This document shows, piece by piece, positions 1 through 6,322 of a stretch of 8,864 bases of DNA. The notes under the pieces were generated by a model. The model was not told where the DNA came from and searched no databases. It was given only the letters and a program-made list of their open reading frames with translations. The position numbers and the translations under genes were made by a program. The DNA is taken from the NCBI GenBank assembly GCA_028701945.1, contig JAQVPT010000139.1:1-8864 (forward strand). The letters are read 5' to 3'. Source of the stretch: Bacteroidales bacterium. Its GTDB lineage: Bacteria > Bacteroidota > Bacteroidia > Bacteroidales > ML635J-15. Position 1 is the first letter of the stretch. Each line of letters starts with the position of its first letter.

Positions 1-130
1 GACGTTTTCGCACTGCATCCAATCCCTCTAACACCTGAATACTATCGGCGGAATATCCGTTTTTTACTTCTTCATTATTTGCCATCTTTAATTTATCTGT
101 ATTATCAATATTTTCGTTTATTTCACTCAT
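1..130 (-). CDS. gyrB: DNA gyrase subunit B, N-terminal fragment (gene continues past left edge)
   Basis: Reading the minus strand from the ATG at 130-128 gives 43 codons before the window ends. The first 25 residues are a polar, Asn/Glu/Lys-rich leader (MSEINENIDN...). They are followed by YSADSIQVLEGLDAVRKR, and the next codon begins with C, as expected for the Pro of the usual RKRPxMYIG segment. This is the conserved entry to the GHKL ATPase domain of type II topoisomerase B subunits. GyrB is the ATP-hydrolysing subunit that, with GyrA, introduces negative supercoils in the cytoplasm. ParE has a related N-terminus, but the DSIQVLEGLDAVRKR wording favours GyrB. A Bacteroidota -7 box (TATATTTG, 163-156) lies about 26 bases upstream, so the gene probably has its own promoter although the preceding genes run the same way. 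All catalytic residues lie outside the window. Confidence 0.9.
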   Translation of the reverse strand, partial: MSEINENIDNTDKLKMANNEEVKNGYSADSIQVLEGLDAVRKR

Positions 131-155
131 ATTTATTCGTTTTTTCAAAAGAATA

Positions 156-163
156 CAAATATA
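156..163 (-). promoter_or_regulatory. Candidate -7 promoter box for gyrB
   Basis: The minus strand reads TATATTTG here, a full match to the Bacteroidota sigma-ABfr -7 consensus TAnnTTTG. It ends 25 bases before the gyrB ATG, which would give a 5' leader of roughly 20 bases. No convincing -33 TTTG is present at the usual spacing; the region there is a T-rich GTGTTTTTT run. The box match is seen directly; promoter activity is inferred. Confidence 0.5.
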
Positions 164-206
164 CTATTTTTTAATGATTTTTTCGTTAAAAAACACATTT
201 TACATA

Positions 207-247
207 AGGTAGTTATCAACAATTACACTAATAACAACTTACTACCT
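207..247. repeat. Nested inverted repeat upstream of gyrB
   Basis: AGGTAGT at 207-213 is the exact inverse complement of ACTACCT at 241-247. Inside it, GTTAT at 212-216 is complementary to ATAAC at 231-235. The two pairings share bases 212-213, so a folded form would pair AGGTA/TACCT plus GTTAT/ATAAC with a one-sided bulge. The loop also holds TTATCAACA (213-221), a relaxed DnaA-box-like 9-mer. It sits about 45 bases upstream of the gyrB -7 box, where an operator could lie. It is not followed by a T-run on either strand, so it is not an obvious terminator. Confidence 0.4.
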
Positions 248-254
248 ATTAAGC

Positions 255-289
255 ACTTACAATAAAATGTTAATTGTAGTTAATAACAT
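255..289 (-). terminator. Weak terminator candidate after the beta-barrel gene
   Basis: On the minus strand, 26 bases past the stop codon at 317-315, a 6-bp stem (ATGTTA at 289-284 pairing with TAACAT at 272-267) encloses an 11-base loop. It is followed at once by TTTTATTGTAAGT. The stem has only one G-C pair, so it would be unstable; the T-rich tail is the better part of the signal. The same stretch contains three GTTAAT copies on the plus strand, so the hairpin could be a by-product of those repeats. Confidence 0.25.
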
Positions 290-314
290 AAGTTAATATT
301 GAAATTTAGAGCTT

Positions 315-2030
315 TTAAAACATGTATTTCAGCCCCAACATCACATTAAAACCCTGCGACTGATAATTGTTCCAATAATACTGTTTTTGAGCTGTTAAAT
401 TGTTCAAATAAATAAATGCATTAAAGTTAGAGGCAAAGCAATAATCTGCATAAATATTAAGGTCAATAATAGGCTTTAGTTTATGTCCACCACTGGTTGG
501 GTTGTCCATGTTCTTAGCATATCTTGTGCTCAACACGCCAGTTTCAACACCAAATGATAACTTCTCATCAAACTGATAATTTGCTCGCAAATACACATCA
601 AAAGTAGGCATATGCCAAGCTTTTTCACGGCTCTTAATGTATGAGTAATAATAATAATGCCCTTTGAGGATACCACTAAACTTACCTACATTACGTAAAG
701 CAAATTCACCATAACCAGAAAAACGTTCTATGTTAGTGTATTCCAAAACAAATTTATTTTCAAGATCAAGTGTAGTATCATTTACAAAAAATCCCATATT
801 ATCGATTTTGGAGTAATTGCCATTTATGTGAAAATACAAGTTTTTACTAATATTACCTTTCAAACCAACATCAATTATTTGAGCATAATTTGTAACTTGA
901 AAATTATTATTTCTATTAATGAATGGATTTACAAAACTTAGATGCTCAAAATTATTATTTTCAATATATCCAGAGAATCCAGCATAAGGAATAATTGTGT
1001 TACTAATGTTATGCTGAAACTGTATATCTGGATAAATATGATAATCATTTACCCCATCAATAAATTCGCCTGTAGTTTTAGCACCAAGTTTAATTTGCCA
1101 ATTTTCTGTATAATGTTTAAAATATGGATCTGCCGTAAGGAAAACTTCATTGTATTTCATGTTAATACTGGTAAATCCGACATTATCAAAAACATTATTA
1201 TTAAAAACAACACCTGCATCCAAACCAAATCTATTTGCTTTAATTAGTTTGCTTAAACCAGCATCGAATTTAATTTTGTGTTGAGAGTCATCGCTTGCCG
1301 TAAAGAAATATTGATAAGCTAAATCAAAATTATAGTCTATCCTATTTTGTGCAGTATTGGTAGATACAATTCCAACTTTAGCATTTAGCCTATTGTATCT
1401 CTGCATCTCCATTTCGTTGCGATCGCGAGGTTTTTCAACAGTAAACGGAATAATAATATCAGGATTATATCCATAAAAGTAAATTTGATTTGACGAAAAG
1501 CCAATATCGCCACTTAAAGTGCTATTACGCAAGAATTTTTTTCCATAAGTTTTAATAATATTGTCATTATAGCCACTAAATATTTTTTGGCCAGCAGAAT
1601 TTTTAATCTTCCCAAAAGATGACTGATGTTTTGCAAATGCACCTACAGAAAAGTTTTTCTCTCTTCTTGAGTTATAATATACCTCCACAAACGGAGATAA
1701 GTAATTACCCATTCCCAATTTTATCATCCCATTATCAAGTCTTTGCAGAGGCTCTCCCTTAAGGCTAGCTGCTACAATACTTGTAGGAGTATAATCTGTT
1801 TTATAAACAGTAGTTGGACTCGTGCTGTATTCAAATACAGGTTTCACTTTAATAGTATCGATAATAACAGGTAAAAACTGTATTCTGCTCGCATCTTTTA
1901 AAACTGGCGTATATTCATTGTAAATAATTACTGTTTGCTGTCCCAAATTTCCTTCATCTTCTTGTGCAAACACGCAATTAGCTATAAAAAGCATCACCGC
2001 TATGGATAAATATTTTATTTTAACTCTCAT
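315..2030 (-). CDS. Exported outer-membrane beta-barrel protein, partner of the upstream TPR protein
   Basis: From the ATG at 2030-2028 the product is 571 residues. Residues 1-22 form a standard signal peptide (MRVKIKY, then a hydrophobic core, then VFA before Gln23). The mature start carries YTPVLKDA (about 40-47), followed by LPVIIDT. From about residue 104 (KLGMGNYLSPFVEVYYNS, then KHQSSFGKIK at 134-143) to the end it alternates aromatic and polar residues as amphipathic beta strands and finishes with Phe, the usual terminal residue of BAM-assembled outer-membrane proteins. I recognise the motif style from Bacteroidota proteins often labelled TonB-dependent receptor, but no plug domain or TonB box is evident and the length is short for that class, so a receptor function is not supported. 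The open frame continues upstream to an ATG at 2099, and another at 2060 overlaps the TPR stop. I chose 2030 because it starts the signal peptide cleanly and leaves 22 bases after the TPR stop. The role is unknown; co-transcription with the TPR gene suggests they form one envelope complex. Confidence 0.8.
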   Translation of the reverse strand: MRVKIKYLSIAVMLFIANCVFAQEDEGNLGQQTVIIYNEYTPVLKDASRIQFLPVIIDTIKVKPVFEYSTSPTTVYKTDYTPTSIVAASLKGEPLQRLDNGMIKLGMGNYLSPFVEVYYNSRREKNFSVGAFAKHQSSFGKIKNSAGQKIFSGYNDNIIKTYGKKFLRNSTLSGDIGFSSNQIYFYGYNPDIIIPFTVEKPRDRNEMEMQRYNRLNAKVGIVSTNTAQNRIDYNFDLAYQYFFTASDDSQHKIKFDAGLSKLIKANRFGLDAGVVFNNNVFDNVGFTSINMKYNEVFLTADPYFKHYTENWQIKLGAKTTGEFIDGVNDYHIYPDIQFQHNISNTIIPYAGFSGYIENNNFEHLSFVNPFINRNNNFQVTNYAQIIDVGLKGNISKNLYFHINGNYSKIDNMGFFVNDTTLDLENKFVLEYTNIERFSGYGEFALRNVGKFSGILKGHYYYYSYIKSREKAWHMPTFDVYLRANYQFDEKLSFGVETGVLSTRYAKNMDNPTSGGHKLKPIIDLNIYADYCFASNFNAFIYLNNLTAQKQYYWNNYQSQGFNVMLGLKYMF

Positions 2031-2052
2031 AAAAATAGATTTTAAGCTGTTA

Positions 2053-5000
2053 TTATTCATTTTCATTTTTTTTATCATTTTGCTGGTTAACACCTTCATT
2101 ATCTTTAATATCAGCCGGTTTAGGTAGCCCTATAATATTGTCTTCTTCAAAAAGCTTACTATCTTGACTACTTTCTTCAATTAGATTTATTTTAAGATTT
2201 AAAACGTCTTCTTCAGCCTTAGCAGTTTGTTCTTCCTCAAGTATTTTTGTGAGCTTTGCACCTGCTTCGTCCTTAATACCATCAATTTCATTTTGATAAT
2301 TAGTCAAAACTGTCTGGAGGGTTTGTTTTGCAGAATAACTTTCTCCTTTATCATAATATATATCACTCAATAAAATAAATGATTTCGCCAACCAATATGC
2401 TTGCGGAGAGTTCATTTGAGCAAATTCATATACTATATTTTCTGCAATTGAATCATTATTTAGCATATAATTTATCTCTGCAATACGATATTTTGCCTCA
2501 GCACCTTCGAAACTAACGACTTCGACAGCTAATCCACTAAACAACGGTAATGCTCTTATCAAATTTTCTTTAGCAAAATGTGATTTTGCCATTTTATAAT
2601 GTGCTTCTCGCTTCTGCTCTTCATTAGACTTCTCATTATTAATAACATCTGCTGCTGCTGCAATTACATTATCCCATTTTTCATCATTATATGCACATCT
2701 CAATCGACCAATTGCAGCAATTAGTTTAGTTGATTTATTTTCAGCTAGTGGATACAATTTTTGATAATAATCAAACGCCTGTGACCACTTCTCATTATCA
2801 AACAATAAACTTGCAGCCTTAATTGTACTCTCTTCTGTGTATGCACCACGAGGAGCATCAGCAACAACTCTGTAACAAATTAGAGCAGGAGCTTTTTCCT
2901 CAAAATAAAAATGCAACTCTGCCTTAAAATAATTTGCTTCGATAAAGAATTTTCCATCTGGAAATTTAGTAAGATAATTTGTAAGCGACAATAATGCTTC
3001 GTTGTACTTTTGGTCAATATAAAGTTTCTTAGCCGCCAACCACATAATCTCATCTTGTTCATCTTTACTAATATCAATCGCACCCGAACTAGCATATTCA
3101 ATATACTCATCAGGATTATCCATCTCTATATATATCTCCCGTATCATTACATTAGCATTTGACGCTTCTTCAGAATTAGGAAAATTAGCAATTATGTCTT
3201 TATAAATATTAAGAGCTTTATTAAAATCTCTTTCATTAAAATAAATAGAACCTATACTCGACAGGGCTGCTTTTTTCATACTGGAATTAGGATAATTACT
3301 GATAAGCCTATTATAGTAAAATTTAGCAGAGTCAGCATTATTCATGCTTGTTTGATAAGTTCGACCGATTTCAAAATGAGCATTCCCAACATATTCTGAT
3401 TCTGGATAATCGTTAACCAACTTACGCAACGACCATATTTTCTTTGTATAATCTTTTTGTCCACCGAATGACAAGGCCATTTGATATAGCGTATAATCTG
3501 CTCCTATTTCACTAATATCAGCTGCTTTTTTATAATAAACAGAGGCGGGTGCAAATTCTTTATCAATATAATAACAATCTCCAATTCTGTTAAGAGCATC
3601 GTTCATTAAAGCAGTATTTTCAAACCCTGGTTGCATCTCAAACTTCCGAAACCACGTATTGGCTAAAGCATATTGTTTTTTATTAAAATACGCATATCCG
3701 AGATTATAATGAGCTTTTCCGTATTCTTCGAGACTAACAGAACCTGTAGAGTTCACGAATTCTTTAAACTGTACAATCGCATCATCTGAGTTACCCAAAC
3801 GCATATTTGCCTCTGCCTTCCAAAAATAAGATAATGCTGTAATATTTTTATCATATATCTTATATTCCAAAGATTTATCAAACATCAAAATAGCTTCATT
3901 ATATTTTAGTTCCGTAAAGTGTTCAAGCCCTCTAAAATAAGCAAGACGCTGATAAGCTGCATCGATTTTCGGAGTTCTACTTGGCATTTTCTCAATCGTT
4001 TGTATTGCACCTGAGTAGCTTTTTGTACTCAAAAATGCTTCTAACAAATAATCATAAGCCTTATCTACTCGCAGAGATTTAGGATATTCTTTAATATATT
4101 GAGATAATGCGTTTATTGCTTCATTAAAAGGTGAAAGCGATAACTCAAAACACAACTGAGCAAAATTAAAGAGTGCATCCTCTCTGATAGCTGGATTGAA
4201 TTTATAAAGAGACGCTGTTTCAAAAGAATTCCTAGCTTGCACCAAATCGCCCATTTTAAGATAACAGTCGCCTAAATGATATGCAGCATATTGGCTGAGT
4301 GTATCTTTCATATTTACAATCTTAGTAAAAGAATTTGCAGCATTTTGATATTGCTTGGTATTATAATAAGCAAATCCAATTTCATAATAATCGAAATCAG
4401 TTTTAGAAGATGTATTTTGCATATACTCGTTTAAATATGGGATGGCCTCAGCATATTTTCCTGTTCGATAATATGCAGTACCGAGTAATTTAGACATTTC
4501 TCCGGCTCTAATACCGTCAGCAGAATCAAGCAAATTAGGAGTGTATTTAATAAGCTCATCATATTTTTCTTGCAAAAAGTAAATCTGCGAAATATAAAAT
4601 GGAGCAATAGAAGCAAATGCTGGTTGTTTTTCAAGCTCGATAAATCCCAGTAAGGCTGTCTGATATTGCTCACTTATGTACTTAATATGAGAATAAAAAT
4701 AAAGAGACATTGGACCGTAAATATTTGTATCATCTTTAGATTCGTAAAAAGACTTTGCAGCCCTATCAAAATCATTACGTGCAAAATGACTAAATCCTAG
4801 TTTAAAAAAATATTCACTCTGATCCTCATTAGTCAAATTCATTCTTTGAGTCTTATCATACCACTGGATTGCATCTTTAAATTTACGGTTACGAAAATGA
4901 TAATTTGCCATTTGAAAAGCTGCATTATTATTGTTGGAGCTTTCAGGATGCCCTTCAATAAATGATTGCAATTGATATTCGGCATCAATATTAAACAAAT

Positions 5001-5277
5001 GCATCGAGCATAGTGCAATATAATAAGCAGCATCATCTTTGTAAGCTGAATTCTCAATCCCATTACACATCAATATTTCAGAAAACTTTTTTTGTGCAGG
5101 CACATACATACCTTTTTCATAAAGCTCCATTGCCGTCAAAAAGGTAAAATCAGGTTCTGAATACTTTCGTGTTTGCTGAGAAGAGACCCACAAACTCGAA
5201 AACATAAGTATTAAAAATCCGCATAACTTTAACTTCAACAACATGTTTTTCGCTTTTAATTTATATTCCAATTTCAT
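2053..5277 (-). CDS. Large exported tetratricopeptide-repeat (TPR) protein
   Basis: The product is 1074 residues. It opens with a basic stretch and a hydrophobic segment (LCGFLILMFSSLWVSS, 18-33) that reads as a signal peptide, cleaved near Ser33/Gln34; there is no lipobox. From about residue 46 to 1000 it is an almost continuous array of TPR-like helical hairpins. Examples are AMELYEKGMYVPAQKKFSEIL (49-69), LGTAYYRTGKYAEAIPYL (265-282), LGYAYFNKKQYALANTWF (526-543) and IGSIYFNERDFNKALNIY (675-692). Several units are joined by YPxS or FPxS turns as in the BamD/CpoB type. The last 70 residues (about 1005-1074) are charged and Glu/Lys/Asn-rich, probably disordered. TPR arrays bind partner proteins, so a periplasmic scaffold is the natural reading; no catalytic motif is seen. 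The beta-barrel gene follows 22 bases downstream. A second ATG at 5244 (Met12) gives a shorter signal peptide, has an A-rich leader, and would fit transcription from the nearer -7 box; the start is therefore uncertain. The exact function is not recognised. Confidence 0.85.
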   Translation of the reverse strand: MKLEYKLKAKNMLLKLKLCGFLILMFSSLWVSSQQTRKYSEPDFTFLTAMELYEKGMYVPAQKKFSEILMCNGIENSAYKDDAAYYIALCSMHLFNIDAEYQLQSFIEGHPESSNNNNAAFQMANYHFRNRKFKDAIQWYDKTQRMNLTNEDQSEYFFKLGFSHFARNDFDRAAKSFYESKDDTNIYGPMSLYFYSHIKYISEQYQTALLGFIELEKQPAFASIAPFYISQIYFLQEKYDELIKYTPNLLDSADGIRAGEMSKLLGTAYYRTGKYAEAIPYLNEYMQNTSSKTDFDYYEIGFAYYNTKQYQNAANSFTKIVNMKDTLSQYAAYHLGDCYLKMGDLVQARNSFETASLYKFNPAIREDALFNFAQLCFELSLSPFNEAINALSQYIKEYPKSLRVDKAYDYLLEAFLSTKSYSGAIQTIEKMPSRTPKIDAAYQRLAYFRGLEHFTELKYNEAILMFDKSLEYKIYDKNITALSYFWKAEANMRLGNSDDAIVQFKEFVNSTGSVSLEEYGKAHYNLGYAYFNKKQYALANTWFRKFEMQPGFENTALMNDALNRIGDCYYIDKEFAPASVYYKKAADISEIGADYTLYQMALSFGGQKDYTKKIWSLRKLVNDYPESEYVGNAHFEIGRTYQTSMNNADSAKFYYNRLISNYPNSSMKKAALSSIGSIYFNERDFNKALNIYKDIIANFPNSEEASNANVMIREIYIEMDNPDEYIEYASSGAIDISKDEQDEIMWLAAKKLYIDQKYNEALLSLTNYLTKFPDGKFFIEANYFKAELHFYFEEKAPALICYRVVADAPRGAYTEESTIKAASLLFDNEKWSQAFDYYQKLYPLAENKSTKLIAAIGRLRCAYNDEKWDNVIAAAADVINNEKSNEEQKREAHYKMAKSHFAKENLIRALPLFSGLAVEVVSFEGAEAKYRIAEINYMLNNDSIAENIVYEFAQMNSPQAYWLAKSFILLSDIYYDKGESYSAKQTLQTVLTNYQNEIDGIKDEAGAKLTKILEEEQTAKAEEDVLNLKINLIEESSQDSKLFEEDNIIGLPKPADIKDNEGVNQQNDKKNENE

Positions 5278-5284
5278 TCTTCCA

Positions 5285-5292
5285 CAAATTTA
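5285..5292 (-). promoter_or_regulatory. Candidate proximal -7 box for the TPR/beta-barrel operon
   Basis: The minus strand reads TAAATTTG, a full TAnnTTTG match, only seven bases before the ATG at 5277. A transcript starting about seven bases beyond it would begin almost at that ATG. Use of this box would thus imply a leaderless message or translation from the ATG at 5244. No clear -33 element is seen. Confidence 0.35.
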
Positions 5293-5344
5293 TTTATATA
5301 ACCATTTGAAAATAAGACATTTCACAGTTCTCTAAAATTATTGT

Positions 5345-5366
5345 CAAATTTAATATATATATATAT
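5345..5366 (-). promoter_or_regulatory. Candidate distal -7 box for the TPR/beta-barrel operon, abutting an (AT)7 tract
   Basis: Bases 5352-5345 on the minus strand read TAAATTTG, a second perfect TAnnTTTG box. Bases 5353-5366 are seven AT dinucleotides lying exactly where the spacer between the -33 and -7 elements would be. The leader to the ATG at 5277 would be about 60 bases. The nearest -33-like string upstream is TTAG at 5372-5369, a poor match to TTTG. Box and tract are seen directly; function is inferred. Confidence 0.45.
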
Positions 5367-5453
5367 TACTAATACCACAGGCATACATATTTAATTAACA
5401 TCGTCTTGTTTATTTCTATAACGAAACAAAACTCATTTAACGTATATTATAAT

Positions 5454-5461
5454 TAAATTTG
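5454..5461 (+). promoter_or_regulatory. Candidate -7 promoter box for ftsE
   Basis: The plus strand reads TAAATTTG, matching the Bacteroidota TAnnTTTG box, with its last base 43 upstream of the ftsE ATG, leaving a leader of roughly 35 bases. A -33 TTTG at the expected distance is missing. It forms a divergent pair with the minus-strand box at 5345-5352; the two are about 100 bases apart. Confidence 0.45.
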
Positions 5462-5503
5462 TAATATAGAAATATAGTTTTAAATTTCGCAAATACAACG
5501 AAT

Positions 5504-6211
5504 ATGGATAACTCATCAACAACACTTCTCAAAACCGAAAAACTTAGTGTTTACCAAGAAGAGACACTGATATTAGATAACGTAAATATCGATATAAATC
5601 TAGGTGAATTTGTTTACCTGATTGGGAAAGTCGGTAGCGGCAAAACAAGTTTATTAAAAACATTATATGCTGAGTTGCCAATTATTGAAGGGGCTGCTAA
5701 TGTTTCAGGTTACGAGCTTGAGAATATAAAAAGAAAACAAATCCCGCTTCTAAGACGTAAAATAGGAATGGTTTTTCAAGATTTTGAGCTAATGTCTGAC
5801 AGGAATGTTTACGAAAACCTTCGCTTTGTGCTAAAAGCAACAGACTGGAAAAGCAAACCGGATATTGACGTAAGGATTAGTGAAGTTCTTGAAAGCGTAG
5901 GAATGATAAGTAAAAAACTTGCCAATCCAGCCAAATTATCAGGTGGCGAAAAGCAATCAATTAGCATAGCAAGAGCAATGCTAAATAATCCGCCTATCAT
6001 TTTTGCTGATGAGCCCACAGGAAATTTAGACCCCGATAGTGCTGCACAAATAATGGATATCCTTTACAAATTAAAAGATGCAGGAAAATCTGTAATTATG
6101 GTTACTCATAACTACAATATCTTAAAAAAGTATCCTGGTAAAGTTTATAATTGTGAAGATGGCAAAGTTACGAAAGTCGAAGAAGAAACGATAAGTTTTG
6201 TTGAAATATAG
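5504..6211 (+). CDS. ftsE: Cell division ABC-type ATP-binding protein FtsE
   Basis: The 235-residue product is a complete ABC ATPase domain of normal FtsE length. It has Walker A GKVGSGKTS (41-49), Q-loop Gln92 in MVFQDFELM, the signature LSGGEKQ (145-151), Walker B IIFADE (165-170) with catalytic Glu170, a D-loop NLD (174-176), and the switch His202 in VTHN. The stretch GEFVYLIGK...LLKTLYAELP, the RRKIGMVFQDFELM segment and the NVYENLRFVL block are typical of Bacteroidota FtsE rather than of lipoprotein (LolD) or general exporters. FtsE binds ATP in the cytoplasm and drives the membrane protein FtsX, which activates septal peptidoglycan hydrolases. No FtsX follows: the next gene converges. 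Separate location of ftsE and ftsX would fit this phylum as I know it, but this cannot be confirmed here. ATG 5504 is the first in-frame start and matches the family N-terminus. LolD-like or MacB-like ATPases are the main alternatives. Confidence 0.85.
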   Translation: MDNSSTTLLKTEKLSVYQEETLILDNVNIDINLGEFVYLIGKVGSGKTSLLKTLYAELPIIEGAANVSGYELENIKRKQIPLLRRKIGMVFQDFELMSDRNVYENLRFVLKATDWKSKPDIDVRISEVLESVGMISKKLANPAKLSGGEKQSISIARAMLNNPPIIFADEPTGNLDPDSAAQIMDILYKLKDAGKSVIMVTHNYNILKKYPGKVYNCEDGKVTKVEEETISFVEI

Positions 6212-6257
6212 CCTGGGTATTATTTCTATATAATCACAACCTTTATTACAAACGATT

Positions 6258-6271
6258 ACAAGGAAACTTGT
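6258..6271. terminator. Weak hairpin in the convergent gap after ftsE
   Basis: ACAAG at 6258-6262 pairs perfectly with CTTGT at 6267-6271 around a GAAA tetraloop on the plus strand. It lies 47 bases past the ftsE stop and 52 bases from the end of the convergent lipoprotein gene, so it could serve both directions. Neither strand has a proper T-run straight after the stem, so an intrinsic terminator is only a possibility. Nothing else stands out in the 111-base gap. Confidence 0.25.
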
Positions 6272-6322
6272 TGCTATAAAATTATCATCAACGAAAAATA
6301 AATATAGGCAAATAGTAGAAAA

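Noticed and set aside
131..314. Replication origin next to gyrB.
   Set aside because: Only one relaxed DnaA-box-like 9-mer is present, with no cluster and no dnaA or dnaN nearby.
645..660. TAA-type trinucleotide run in the barrel gene as a microsatellite.
   Set aside because: It is in frame and encodes four Tyr in a beta strand (YYYYS). It is short and explained by coding.
942..1247. Plus-strand open frame inside the barrel gene.
   Set aside because: Low-complexity Ile/Asn-rich translation with no domain, wholly antisense to a well-supported gene; a shadow of A+T-rich coding DNA.
1962..2030. IANC in the barrel signal peptide as a lipobox.
   Set aside because: Asn at the -1 position is unusual for a lipobox, and a good signal peptidase I site (VFA before Gln) follows directly. 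A barrel also does not need lipidation.
2031..2099. Open-frame extension of the barrel gene upstream to ATGs at 2099, 2078, 2066 and 2060, overlapping the TPR gene and an A8 run, suggesting a frameshift fusion of the two proteins.
   Set aside because: The barrel frame is +1 to the TPR frame, so ordinary -1 slippage on the A-run would not enter it. The barrel also has its own complete signal peptide starting at 2030. Two separate proteins are simpler.
5809..6018. Minus-strand open frame inside ftsE.
   Set aside because: It is antisense to the conserved ABC signature and Walker B region, whose codon constraints explain the open frame.
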